A stretch of DNA of 64,000 nucleotides from Pradoshia sp. D12 (GCF_008935075.1 NZ_CP044545.1:2445501-2509500), one strand, 5' to 3'. Positions 54,086-63,061 are shown, numbered from the stretch's first letter. Notes: generated by a model not told the origin, from the letters alone. A program made the numbers and translations.

Positions 54086-55294
54086 TCAAGCAAAATACGT
54101 ATTTGGTTCCAAATCACACATAGTGCGTCCATATGTCTCTAATAAACTCGATGGAGTAATGAAGCCGTGTAAATGCATAGAAATAAAATCACGATAAAAG
54201 GTTTGGAATACATTATTATTGTAAGCAAATACAGATCCTGCTCCTGCAAGCATGAGATCAAAAGCTTCTTTGCAGAGCTGGTTGGCATATCCAAACATAG
54301 CTTTGATTCGAATACTTTCCTTTTGTGTGAAATCCTGTCCGCGTGTTGAATAATCATCTAAATCATTGATAGCTTGATTAAACAGCATGCGAGCACATTC
54401 CAGTTTCATATCAGTCTCAGAAATTTGTAAATGTGTCACGGCAGCCTCGCTCATTTTGGAATAAAAGGTATTTCCAATGCTTGCTTTTGACACACGCTCC
54501 TTATGTAGATCAAATCCACCTTGGGCAATTCCCAGTGCTGGGGCTGCAATAGACAAGGTTAAGGATGGCACAAACGGCGTTCGATATAATGGATTCCCCT
54601 GTAATTCTTCAATAATATAGTGACCTTGCTGTGCCAGTCGATCTAATGACACACGATGGTCAGGAATAAAGACATCCTTGACTACTACACTATTACTGCC
54701 TGAACCACGTAAACCAACTACATTCCAGTCATCCATTACTTCTACATCTCTCCGTGGGATGACTAAAATCGCCATTTCTACTCCGCCATTCCCATCATCT
54801 ACCGGTGCCCCAAAGTAGAACCAGTCTGCATATGGAGATCCAGAAACAAATGGCCATTGTGCATCTTTGATAAAATAACCACCATCGACCTTTTCAATAT
54901 CAATACGAATCGGTTTGAAGTTCCCGGCTAGAACGACATCCTGGTCACGATTCGGTCCAAAAATCTCGTGCAGAGCTTCGCGCCCAAATGCATATGAAAT
55001 CATGTAATCACGAATATTGCTTAACGATACGAACCAGCCGGCTGACGGATTTCCGCGGCTAATTTCTGTGACTACATCAAAATACGTACGCATATCTGTT
55101 TCAAAGCCTCCGAACATTTTTGGTCGAAGGATTTTCAGTAATCCGTTCTCACGTATCGCCTGAATAATCTCGTCTGATATTTTGCTCGTTTGATCAATTT
55201 CAAGGGTTGCATCACGTAATTGCTTTTGCAGCGAACGCGCCTTTTCGATTAATACCTCGCTGATTTCTTCTCTTTTTACTATAGTTTCACTCAT
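54086..55294 (-). CDS. flavin-dependent aromatic hydroxylase, acyl-CoA dehydrogenase fold (module B)
   Basis: 402 residues of the group D flavin monooxygenases (HsaA, HpaB-like in fold, C2 hydroxylase type). Family pieces are ILRPKMFGGFETDMRTYFDV, GNPSAGWFVSLSN, WPFVSGSPYADWFYFGA, VVGLRGSGSNSVVVKDVFIPDHR and the C-terminal helical domain. The acyl-CoA dehydrogenase catalytic Glu is not evident, as expected for a hydroxylase. It would hydroxylate a phenol to a catechol with reduced flavin from the 52.6-kb reductase. Confidence 0.87.
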   Translation of the reverse strand: MSETIVKREEISEVLIEKARSLQKQLRDATLEIDQTSKISDEIIQAIRENGLLKILRPKMFGGFETDMRTYFDVVTEISRGNPSAGWFVSLSNIRDYMISYAFGREALHEIFGPNRDQDVVLAGNFKPIRIDIEKVDGGYFIKDAQWPFVSGSPYADWFYFGAPVDDGNGGVEMAILVIPRRDVEVMDDWNVVGLRGSGSNSVVVKDVFIPDHRVSLDRLAQQGHYIIEELQGNPLYRTPFVPSLTLSIAAPALGIAQGGFDLHKERVSKASIGNTFYSKMSEAAVTHLQISETDMKLECARMLFNQAINDLDDYSTRGQDFTQKESIRIKAMFGYANQLCKEAFDLMLAGAGSVFAYNNNVFQTFYRDFISMHLHGFITPSSLLETYGRTMCDLEPNTYFA

Positions 55295-55321
55295 AAGTTC
55301 ACCCCCACTTTTTGAATATTC

Positions 55322-56179
55322 TTAAATTTCAACTTGCGTTTTATCCTTTGTAAAGAAATGTTTGGTTGCGTGTAAAAACTCCTCACGTTGCTCAATCATG
55401 GCCCAGTGGCCGCATTTTTTAAATACGCGCAGTTCGGCATTTGGTAAGTGTTCTAAAGCGTAAAGGCTGCTTTGTAAAGGAACAAACCGATCGTAGTAAC
55501 CATGGATTAATAAAAATTCATTTTTCATTCTCTCAAGTGCCGTTTGTGGAATCAGCATTTCGGTTAAGGATGACTTGGTAAAGTTTTCACGATAAGAACG
55601 GAAAATTTCTGGACGCTGGAACATTTCAAAACGTGCTTCGACCACTTGGGTCACGAAATCCTCCATTTTATCTAAATCATAAACGAACCAGCTTAATAGA
55701 TTGCGTAAGTTCTCTTTACTCGGATCTAAGTGGAAGTTTGTTAATTTTAGTAATTCAGGTGTCGGCTCCTTTAACAATACACCGGCGCCCATTAATACGA
55801 TTTTGTTAAACCGCTCCGGAGCCTGCATATTTAAATACATGGATACGACGCCACCGAGTGAATTGCCGACTAAATTCGCTTTTTCAATATTTAAAGCATC
55901 CATTAAATCTAAAATTTGTTTGATACGCCATGACATCCACTGTACTCCGTTTTCTGGATATACTTCAGGATGATCCGTTTCTCCAAAGCCAACTATATCA
56001 GGTGCAATGACATGGAAATCTTTCGCATAATCTTCTAAAACAAATTGCCAATTTGCTTTTGCATTTGCCCCCGGTCCGGAACCATGAATTAATATCACAA
56101 CTTCTTTATTTTCCGAACCTCCTTCATGAAAATAGGTTTCATAATCTCCGGTTTTCACTTTTCTTTGTAAAATCGTCAT
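55322..56179 (-). CDS. meta-cleavage product C-C hydrolase (module B)
   Basis: 285-residue alpha/beta hydrolase of the MhpC/BphD/HsaD group. Oxyanion loop HGSGPGANAKANW, nucleophile S107 in VGNSLGG, D230 in HGYYDRFVP and H258 in CGHWAMIE make the triad. The HGxGPG and NSLGG forms are typical for vinylogous 1,5-diketone hydrolases. It should split the ring-opened product into a dienoate and a carboxylic acid. Confidence 0.9.
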   Translation of the reverse strand: MTILQRKVKTGDYETYFHEGGSENKEVVILIHGSGPGANAKANWQFVLEDYAKDFHVIAPDIVGFGETDHPEVYPENGVQWMSWRIKQILDLMDALNIEKANLVGNSLGGVVSMYLNMQAPERFNKIVLMGAGVLLKEPTPELLKLTNFHLDPSKENLRNLLSWFVYDLDKMEDFVTQVVEARFEMFQRPEIFRSYRENFTKSSLTEMLIPQTALERMKNEFLLIHGYYDRFVPLQSSLYALEHLPNAELRVFKKCGHWAMIEQREEFLHATKHFFTKDKTQVEI

Positions 56180-56201
56180 AAGAATCCTCCTTTGTTTACA
56201 A

Positions 56202-57713
56202 CTACATTTTATTCACAATCGACATCTTATTTTTTCGTTTCGTACTATATAGACTCGCATTCTCCCCAGCAATTTTTCCAAATACAGAACCTGAGGTTAA
56301 ACCGGCTCCGCCAGGATAATTGTCATAGTATAATCCCCCTACTATTTCACCGGCTGCGTATAAGCCTTCAATAGGCGTGAAATCATTGTGGATCACTTGC
56401 GCTCGTTTGTTAATCTTCAAACCGCCGTAAGTAAAGGTAATTCCACACGTAACTTCGTATGCTTCAAACGGCGCTTCATCAATTGGATTCGCCCAATTTG
56501 ATTTAGGAACAGAAAGGCCTGTTGTTTTTTTCCCATCTAACTGGTTTGGATTAAATGGTATATTCTGATCAATCGAGTCATTATACCTCTCAATCTCTCT
56601 CAAAAAACTATCGGCATCAATGCCTTCCATTTTTTCTGCTAATTCTTCGAGTGTATTTGCAGCCACTTTTGAAACATGACGACCATTATATTCTTCACGT
56701 AAATAAGGTTTAGCTCTAGCGTCATACACTTGCCATGCATGCTGACCCGGTTGTTTTAAAATTTCACGTCCTACTTTTGCATAAATATAATTGCGAAAAT
56801 CAGCAGCCTCATCAATAAAACGCTTGCCATCCTTGTTGACCATAATTCCGAATGGAAAGCTCAATTTTTGAAACCCTTCTTTATAATCAGCTAAGTATCG
56901 ATCACCACTTACGGCATGTGCCGCAGACCAATTGCCGGTTGTTCGTGCACCTAATGACATGGCCATTCGCAGGCCGTCACCAACATTGTATTTACAGCCG
57001 CGTGTATGGACAGTATCCCAACCAGCCCCCAAATACTTTGTTCGCATTTCAACATTGGCATGAAAACCGCCGGATGCCAGCACGACTGCTTGACAAGCTA
57101 TTTTGCGCTCTTTTCCATTCGAACGGACAATCACACCTTCAATCGTCCGATTCTCAGTGACAAGCTCGACCGCTGCTGTATTATAATGAATCGTTATGCC
57201 TAAACGCTTGGCTTCATTATGCAGAGAATCTACTAAGCCCTTTCCTCCACCCACAGCTTCAATGACCATGCCGCCCCAAAACACGAATTTCCCATTCATT
57301 TTATAAGCTTGGCGCCCATAAATCGGAAGCCATTTCACATGGTGCTCTGTTAGCCATAGTACAGTCTCATAACTCTTCTTTGTCATGATGGAAGCCAAAT
57401 CGTAATCTGTGCGATAATTGGACATCCGGCACAAGTCATCAAAAAATTTTCCTTCTATATATGTCCCAAACTCCGTTATTTCGAAGTCCTTATCTGTCAT
57501 TTCTGGCATTAGCGATCGAACCTGTGCTCCATCATTGTAGGCGAAGCGAATCGAACCATGTGTATAAGCCGTGTTTCCCCCTTTTTCTTCTTCTGAAGAA
57601 ATTTCAAGTACCGTCACATGGGCTCCTTTTTCTGCTGCCGCAATCGCAGCACACAAAGCAGCATTTCCAGCCCCAACCACCACAATGTCTGTTGCTTCGC
57701 TCATTTTATTCAC
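56202..57713 (-). CDS. FAD-dependent dehydrogenase, ketosteroid Delta1-dehydrogenase-like
   Basis: 503 residues. FAD motif IVVVGAGNAALCAAIAAAEKG, GGNTAYTHGS, GGGKGLVDSL, LASGGFHANVEMR, and the C-terminal CGITFTYGGLKINKRAQV and LYAAGEIVGGLYYDNYPGG. The family includes ketosteroid dehydrogenases and the 4-oxocyclohexanecarboxylate desaturases that aromatise alicyclic ketones. It lies between the two hydrolase genes. A TGTAAGCGCTT site stands just before its start. Confidence 0.85.
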   Translation of the reverse strand: MNKMSEATDIVVVGAGNAALCAAIAAAEKGAHVTVLEISSEEEKGGNTAYTHGSIRFAYNDGAQVRSLMPEMTDKDFEITEFGTYIEGKFFDDLCRMSNYRTDYDLASIMTKKSYETVLWLTEHHVKWLPIYGRQAYKMNGKFVFWGGMVIEAVGGGKGLVDSLHNEAKRLGITIHYNTAAVELVTENRTIEGVIVRSNGKERKIACQAVVLASGGFHANVEMRTKYLGAGWDTVHTRGCKYNVGDGLRMAMSLGARTTGNWSAAHAVSGDRYLADYKEGFQKLSFPFGIMVNKDGKRFIDEAADFRNYIYAKVGREILKQPGQHAWQVYDARAKPYLREEYNGRHVSKVAANTLEELAEKMEGIDADSFLREIERYNDSIDQNIPFNPNQLDGKKTTGLSVPKSNWANPIDEAPFEAYEVTCGITFTYGGLKINKRAQVIHNDFTPIEGLYAAGEIVGGLYYDNYPGGAGLTSGSVFGKIAGENASLYSTKRKNKMSIVNKM

Positions 57714-57725
57714 TCCTATCCATCT

Positions 57726-57739
57726 TGTAAGCGCTTAAT
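57726..57739. promoter_or_regulatory. cre-like TGTAAGCGCTT site inside operon 1
   Basis: tgtaagcgcttaat keeps 12 of 14 positions of the CcpA cre consensus (TGWAANCGNTNWCA) and shares eleven bases with the site at 61183. It lies in the 33-bp gap before the 56.2-kb flavoprotein gene. Confidence 0.45.
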
Positions 57740-57746
57740 AAGAGTT

Positions 57747-58601
57747 TCATAAAATACCTTTAAAGAATTGCTGAATAAGATTGTTGAATTCATTTTTCTT
57801 TTCAATTTGTGTCCAGTGCCCACATTTACTAAAAACGTGGAGTTGGGCATCATTTAGATGCTCTAATAAATAATAACTTGACTCAATCGAACATACTTGA
57901 TCATCACGGCCATGGACCAGTAAGATCTGGTTCTTAATTCTGCGTAATGCCACGGTTGGGACTGGGACAGCAGCCGTTGAAAAAATAGAATTGTTTGAAC
58001 GGCGAACTTCTTCACGCATTGCATTTTCATATCGGGAATCCGTAAGCCCATCAATGACTGGCTGCATTGCTTCCTTGTCGTAGACAAACCAGCCCATAAT
58101 TTGTTGAAGTCGTTTTTTTGACGGGTTATCATAAAATGCTTTAGCACGTGCCAGCTCAAAACTTAGTTTAGTATTTGGTGTACCACCCGGCCCCATCAGG
58201 ACAACTCGGTCAAAACGCTCTGGATACTCCAACAGCAATTCCAGGGCTATAGAACAGCCTAAGGAGTTTCCAACAACATGCACTTTCTCTAATTCGTAAT
58301 AATCGAGCAACTCTATGATTTGTTCAATCCAACAATCCATCCACATTTGGCGATTTTTTAATGGCTCAGCCGGATGATCACTTTGGGCAAAACCGTATAA
58401 ATCTGGTGCTAAACAATAGAAAGAATCAGCGCATTCCTGTAATGCATAATTCCAGTTAGCCAATGATGTTACCCCTGGTCCAGAACCATGTAAAAATAAA
58501 ATGGTTTCTGCATTTCCTTTACCAGCTTCGTTTATCCATGTTGTATAATGACCTGTTTTCAGATGCTTTGATGTAATGGTTACCTCTTTTGTCATTGCCA
58601 T
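57747..58601 (-). CDS. meta-cleavage product C-C hydrolase (module A)
   Basis: 284-residue alpha/beta hydrolase, paralogue of the one at 55.3 kb. HGSGPGVTSLANW, nucleophile S113 in VGNSLGC, D234 in HGRDDQVCS and H262 in CGHWTQIE. The residue after the elbow differs (Cys rather than Gly). It follows the dioxygenase gene at 58.6 kb directly, so it probably works on that enzyme's product. ggagg lies nine bases before the ATG. Confidence 0.88.
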   Translation of the reverse strand: MAMTKEVTITSKHLKTGHYTTWINEAGKGNAETILFLHGSGPGVTSLANWNYALQECADSFYCLAPDLYGFAQSDHPAEPLKNRQMWMDCWIEQIIELLDYYELEKVHVVGNSLGCSIALELLLEYPERFDRVVLMGPGGTPNTKLSFELARAKAFYDNPSKKRLQQIMGWFVYDKEAMQPVIDGLTDSRYENAMREEVRRSNNSIFSTAAVPVPTVALRRIKNQILLVHGRDDQVCSIESSYYLLEHLNDAQLHVFSKCGHWTQIEKKNEFNNLIQQFFKGIL

Positions 58602-58615
58602 TTACCCATGCCTCC

Positions 58616-59566
58616 CTATGCTTCAATTGTTGGAACAATTAACGGATTTCCCGTAATGCTATCTCCCCAATACGTATTGCCAAAAGCCCTTTCTTCCGGG
58701 CGCCAAACCACTGTTTCCCAATCAGGTTCAAATATTAAGTATCCACCTGTAAATAATTCAACTCTGCATCCACTTCCCGGATCAATAACATATAAATAGA
58801 TAGCCTGCGAAATGCTATGTTTACCTAGTCCTATGAATTTCAGGTCATGTTCTTTTAAAATATCAGCTGCCCGCATTAAATCCCCTGAACTGTCCAACCA
58901 GTAGGAGATATGATGGAAGCGTGCTGTTGTTTCCAATGATTCATGAGCAACAAGTGCGACATCATGCACCAATGGAGTAACGCTCATCCAACCCGCCAAT
59001 ATTTTCCCATCCTCGGTTTCAATACATTCATTCATGCGGAATCCTAATTCTTCAATAAAGAAATCATAAGCTGTATTCTCCGGCGCAGCTGTATGAATAT
59101 TGACATGATCGAAACGCCTTGGTGAAATACCCTTTGCCCATGCTTTATACGTTTGATTCTTGAGCACAGAACGTCGATGTTCTTCTACCTCTGTCTTTAC
59201 GACATCATAAAACAATTCAATTCTATGCCCGGAAGCTGCCATAAATCGAATCGCTCTGCCAATACCAGGTGTCGTTCCAGCTTGCACATATTCAATCTCA
59301 TAGCCCTTTTGATTCAGTCTGCTTGCAAACGAATCCACATCTTCTGCACATTTGGTGCGAAAACTGATATGCTTCACCTTGCCCTTAATGCCGGGTGAGA
59401 TTGATAATGTATGATGCTGAAAATCTCCCCAGGCTCTGAAATAGTATTGTTCGCCTACTTTTTCAGTCAGCTCTAAACCAATGATGTTTTGAAAAAAATC
59501 CACCGATTTTTCAATATCGGAAGATTCAAGAGCAACATAACCTAATTGGGCAATTCGCGGTCCCAC
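58616..59566 (-). CDS. type I extradiol ring-cleavage dioxygenase (copy 3, module A)
   Basis: 316 residues, two VOC modules, iron ligands H154 (RRFDHVNIH), H219 (FHHISYW) and E270 (RVELFTG). Closest by eye to the operon 2 copy (RVELF, GISPRRFDHVNIHT). It sits between the first hydroxylase and hydrolase, forming module A. Confidence 0.9.
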   Translation of the reverse strand: MGPRIAQLGYVALESSDIEKSVDFFQNIIGLELTEKVGEQYYFRAWGDFQHHTLSISPGIKGKVKHISFRTKCAEDVDSFASRLNQKGYEIEYVQAGTTPGIGRAIRFMAASGHRIELFYDVVKTEVEEHRRSVLKNQTYKAWAKGISPRRFDHVNIHTAAPENTAYDFFIEELGFRMNECIETEDGKILAGWMSVTPLVHDVALVAHESLETTARFHHISYWLDSSGDLMRAADILKEHDLKFIGLGKHSISQAIYLYVIDPGSGCRVELFTGGYLIFEPDWETVVWRPEERAFGNTYWGDSITGNPLIVPTIEA

Positions 59567-59664
59567 GAGTAAGAATCCCCCTCATTTTTTATATTAAGGA
59601 ACTAAGTACTGGTAAACTATATAAAAAGTTCACTAATAACTGCTTATTTTTCAATAAAATTTAC

Positions 59665-60864
59665 TTAATAACGAACCGCATTAGGTTGTAGACCAACAAG
59701 CTGACGCCCATAATTTTCCTGGGTAATAACCGGCGACAATGAACGGTGGGAATGCAATGTAATAAAATCACGAATCAATCGCTGCATTGGGCTCGCATCA
59801 TATACAAATCCTGATCCACTTGCTGCTAAAATATGTTGTACTGCCTCATTCATTAATTTGTTACTATAGCCGATATCTGCCAGTACTTTTAATCTCTCAT
59901 CACTTGGCATAATTGTTTTTTTCTCTGCCCATTCATCAATTTTTTTGGCAATATTCATTAAGTAAATTTCGGCTGTTTCGATTTTTAAAGTTGCTTCAGC
60001 AATTAATGAATGCGTGCTTGCTGCATCCTTAATCATTTTTACCCCCATATGCTGGGCTGTACGATACGGCAAACTAGCATGAAACTTATCAAGCATCTCT
60101 TTTACGACCCCTAATCCCGGCAATCCAAGCGATAAAATTAAACATGGAAACAAAGCAGAATGATATAATGGGATATCCCGTAAATGCTCTGATTGAAAGT
60201 TTCCATTTAAAATGTCTACAAAGGATGTACAACGATGATCGGGTATAAAAACATTCTTCATACGGACTGCATTACTACCAGTACCACGAAGCCCCAATGT
60301 ATTCCAATCATCTTCTATTTCCAATACACTAAACGGCAGAGTTGCTAGTAACTGCTTTTCAATTTCACCTTGTTCGTTCTTCAAATACATGCCAAAATAA
60401 CCCCATGTTGCATGTAAAGATCCCGAACAAAACATCCAATGTCCTTCTTCAACGAGGTAACCGCCATCAACCTTTTTCACTTCACAAGAACGTGGCTCAT
60501 ACACTCCGGCAAATAATACATCTTCAGGATCGTTTACGAAAATCTCCAAATGAGCTTTTTCTGTAAATGATTCAGCCACCATCATTTCTCGTATTGCGCA
60601 TAAGGAGGCAATCCATCCTGTAGACGCACAGGCTTTTGAAATTTCAACAATAACCTGGCTGTATGTTTGAATACTGACTTCAAGTCCACCATATCGTTTA
60701 GGGCGAAGCATTTTGAAAATTTGATTGTCTTTTAATTGTTTAATAGTCGATTCTGGAATTCTGCGAATTTCTTCAGTTTCCTTAACACGTTTGCGAATAT
60801 CATCTGCAACCGCTTTCGTTTTTGTCATAAGATCCAATTCTGTTTCTTTTAAAATTGTATCCAT
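59665..60864 (-). CDS. flavin-dependent aromatic hydroxylase, acyl-CoA dehydrogenase fold (module A)
   Basis: 399 residues, paralogue of the 54.1-kb hydroxylase: MLRPKRYGGLEVSIQTYSQV, ISKACASTGWIASLCA, GHWMFCSGSLHATWGYFGM, TLGLRGTGSNAVRMKNVFIPDHR, and a C-terminal helical bundle with LAASGSGFVYDASP. First gene of operon 1, with aaggag before the ATG and the activator gene divergent. It has no reductase of its own, so it presumably shares the one at 52.6 kb. A 98-bp gap to the next gene could hold an extra promoter or processing site. Confidence 0.87.
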   Translation of the reverse strand: MDTILKETELDLMTKTKAVADDIRKRVKETEEIRRIPESTIKQLKDNQIFKMLRPKRYGGLEVSIQTYSQVIVEISKACASTGWIASLCAIREMMVAESFTEKAHLEIFVNDPEDVLFAGVYEPRSCEVKKVDGGYLVEEGHWMFCSGSLHATWGYFGMYLKNEQGEIEKQLLATLPFSVLEIEDDWNTLGLRGTGSNAVRMKNVFIPDHRCTSFVDILNGNFQSEHLRDIPLYHSALFPCLILSLGLPGLGVVKEMLDKFHASLPYRTAQHMGVKMIKDAASTHSLIAEATLKIETAEIYLMNIAKKIDEWAEKKTIMPSDERLKVLADIGYSNKLMNEAVQHILAASGSGFVYDASPMQRLIRDFITLHSHRSLSPVITQENYGRQLVGLQPNAVRY

Positions 60865-61038
60865 ATGTTCAACTCCTTATCTGAATGTATCTTTAATTTA
60901 TCAAACCTACTTTCATAAAAGTCTGATTAAATTATTTGAATTTTCAACCTTATTTCCAATAAAAACTACCGAATCATAAATAAAATACAATGGTATTATC
61001 TGTATCAGTTCCTCTAATCCCATGGCCTTTCCCCTCCT

Positions 61039-61064
61039 AATCTGGCATTCCTTCAATCTGGCAT
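61039..61064. promoter_or_regulatory. direct repeat, candidate activator operator
   Basis: aatctggcat occurs twice, exactly, with a period of 16 bp, in the middle of the divergent region, about 175 bases before the operon 1 start codon. A direct repeat at this place is what an activator dimer could bind. A weaker relative (ttgccatatt, reversed orientation) lies at 63145-63154 before the transporter gene. Confidence 0.55.
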
Positions 61065-61169
61065 ATAGAAAAATATCACCTCAAATTTACCGATTATCTT
61101 TTAGGCACTTTGCACTAATGGATTTTAGATAAAGTATTTTCAAAATTTTTATAAAATTAAAATTATATC

Positions 61170-61178
61170 TGCTAATAT
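61170..61178 (+). promoter_or_regulatory. extended -10 element of the activator gene
   Basis: tgctaatat has the TGn extended form before taatat; the same nonamer precedes the transporter gene at 63252. No good -35 lies 17 bases upstream. Confidence 0.45.
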
Positions 61179-61182
61179 ATAC

Positions 61183-61196
61183 TGTAAGCGCTTCAA
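61183..61196. promoter_or_regulatory. cre-like site overlapping the activator promoter
   Basis: tgtaagcgcttcaa matches the CcpA cre consensus at 12 of 14 positions and lies just downstream of the presumed -10, where binding would block transcription. Carbon catabolite repression of the activator would follow, if real. Confidence 0.5.
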
Positions 61197-61228
61197 TTAA
61201 GTATTTATTAGTTAGAGGAGGTATTCTT

Positions 61229-63061
61229 ATGACAACAAATTCTACTAATATAGCAGATAAAGAACTTTTTACAACAGCCAATACGATTGGACTATTACGA
61301 AAAGAATTAATAGAAACATTAGGTTTGGAGCATGCAAAGATTTTCTTACAGCGTTATGGATGGAATATCGGGGTCACTCATGCCAAAGAAGTAGAACAGC
61401 GTCCATTAAGTTTGCGTGAAAAGCTTGATAGCGCATCAGGTTACCATCTCAATTCCGGACAAATTACAGATTTAATCTCCAATCGCATTTTAGAGCTGAA
61501 TCCCGATGATACGGTTCGTTTTATGCATGCAAAGGGGGTTTGGATCAATTCTTACGAAGTAACTGAACACACCAAATATTTCGGAAAAAGCCAAACCTGT
61601 ATTTGCCATACATTAGCAGGCTATTCAAGTGGTTACACATCCTACTTAACCAAACGTAAAATCTATATTGTAGAGGTCACATGTAAAGCTAGAGGGGATG
61701 ATGAATGTGCCTTTGAAATGCGCATGATTGAGAATTGGGATGAAGCAACACAGGCACAATTTAAAAAAATTCACCAATCCCGTATGATTGATGAACTAAA
61801 CCAGACATATGAACAATTGTATGAAGAGAAAAAACTAACCGAGAAGGTATCTTCATTCCATAACAACTTAACCCTTGGAATCGCCCAAGGTATGCGAATA
61901 GAACAAATTTTAGAAACAATCTATGATAATTTAAACGTTCCAGTCATCCTTCAGGATTTAAATTTTAATACCCATCACTTAATTGGAATTACTGAAGAAG
62001 AATTAAATGAGTTAACCTTAGATTTTGCCAGCCAGATGCCTCAAACACGTTCAGGGAAGATTTTAATGCAGCATCTTGAGCCGATGCACTCTATTCAAGT
62101 AAACTGCGAAAAACATATTCGCCTGATCAGCCCCATAAATGTCCAAAACCAAATTATTGGATATATTTCGTTTATTTATCGGTCAACTGACCATAACTTC
62201 AAAGATGAAATGAATTTTCTACAGCGTGCTGCTAATTCCATATCACTATGTTATTTGAATGAAAAGTCGAGCTTAGAAGCAATCGAGAACATGAAAGCGT
62301 ATTTTTTCGAGCAACTTTTACAACAGCAGTATACTTCCAAAAGCAATATGATTTATCGCAGTTATTTACTCCAGATAGATTTAAATGAAGACTTCTATAT
62401 TGGAAACTTACGCATTACCAAAAAGGGCATTCCTATTAAAGATTCCATCATGATTAATAAAATAATCCAGTCTTTTACTATTTATTTAGAAATGCATCAA
62501 ATCCCTATATTTATTACAGAATTTCAGGAAGAAGTGACGTTTTTATTCCCAAAAATTGATAAAACACAAGAAATACTAAGAAATATATTAAAACACCTGC
62601 ATCGTACATTCAAAAACCATGAATTCCGTATTGGACTAAGCCGGGCTATCCATGATATAGACGATATTCCAGAGGCAAAACGGCAATCCATTACATCACT
62701 TAATGTCAATAAAGCCAGTGATATCATTTATTTTGAAGATACAAGTGTGATGGGATCAATCATTAACCAAACTAATAGCTCTATCATTATCGAAATCGCG
62801 CAACGTGAATTAGAGCCCATCCTATCATTGAAGCCAAATAAAAAAGAGGAGTTTCTTAAAACTCTTTACGCATTTTTAAACAATTACGGGAATTTGCAAC
62901 AAACCATGCTGGACTTGAATTTATCCATGAGCGGATTAGTCTATCGAATTCAAAAGCTAGAAGAACTACTACAAAAAGACTTAAGAAATTCCAAGCACTC
63001 CTTTGAGTTGATGTTGCTCTTAAACTCTCTAATTATTCTTGGTGAAATTGAAATTGATTAG
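61229..63061 (+). CDS. aromatic-sensing activator: XylR_N/V4R domain fused to PucR-type HTH
   Basis: 610 residues. Residues 15-165 are an XylR_N plus V4R sensor as in DmpR/MopR. C126, E149, C152 and C160 keep the exact spacing (23, 3, 8) of the zinc site of MopR, and W105 falls where its phenol-binding Trp is (recalled values). A helical linker (about 175-205) and a GAF-like part (215-345) follow. The C-terminal region ends in a PucR-type HTH (TLYAFLNNYGNLQQTMLDL, MSGLVYRIQKLEELL). There is no sigma-54 AAA domain. Divergent from operon 1, so it most likely activates it in the presence of a phenolic compound. Confidence 0.88.
   Translation: MTTNSTNIADKELFTTANTIGLLRKELIETLGLEHAKIFLQRYGWNIGVTHAKEVEQRPLSLREKLDSASGYHLNSGQITDLISNRILELNPDDTVRFMHAKGVWINSYEVTEHTKYFGKSQTCICHTLAGYSSGYTSYLTKRKIYIVEVTCKARGDDECAFEMRMIENWDEATQAQFKKIHQSRMIDELNQTYEQLYEEKKLTEKVSSFHNNLTLGIAQGMRIEQILETIYDNLNVPVILQDLNFNTHHLIGITEEELNELTLDFASQMPQTRSGKILMQHLEPMHSIQVNCEKHIRLISPINVQNQIIGYISFIYRSTDHNFKDEMNFLQRAANSISLCYLNEKSSLEAIENMKAYFFEQLLQQQYTSKSNMIYRSYLLQIDLNEDFYIGNLRITKKGIPIKDSIMINKIIQSFTIYLEMHQIPIFITEFQEEVTFLFPKIDKTQEILRNILKHLHRTFKNHEFRIGLSRAIHDIDDIPEAKRQSITSLNVNKASDIIYFEDTSVMGSIINQTNSSIIIEIAQRELEPILSLKPNKKEEFLKTLYAFLNNYGNLQQTMLDLNLSMSGLVYRIQKLEELLQKDLRNSKHSFELMLLLNSLIILGEIEID

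Larger units (their letters stand above)
60865..61228. other. divergent promoter region of operon 1 and its activator
   Basis: 364 bp between the first catabolic gene and the activator. It holds a 10-bp direct repeat (61039-61064), an extended -10 for the activator (61170-61178), a cre-like site (61183-61196) and a short palindrome ttgaattttcaa (about 60938-60949) near the likely operon promoter. Confidence 0.7.

Noticed and set aside
52622-60864. Steroid degradation (hsa) cluster
   Set aside because: HsaA/B/C/D-like activities are present, but no steroid-specific genes (Mce or side-chain beta-oxidation) are visible, and the modules are duplicated; the steroid label would be over-interpretation.
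61039-61064. Sigma-54 promoter in the divergent region
   Set aside because: ctggcat resembles the -24 element, but no TTGC-type -12 follows at the right spacing and the activator lacks the sigma-54 ATPase domain.
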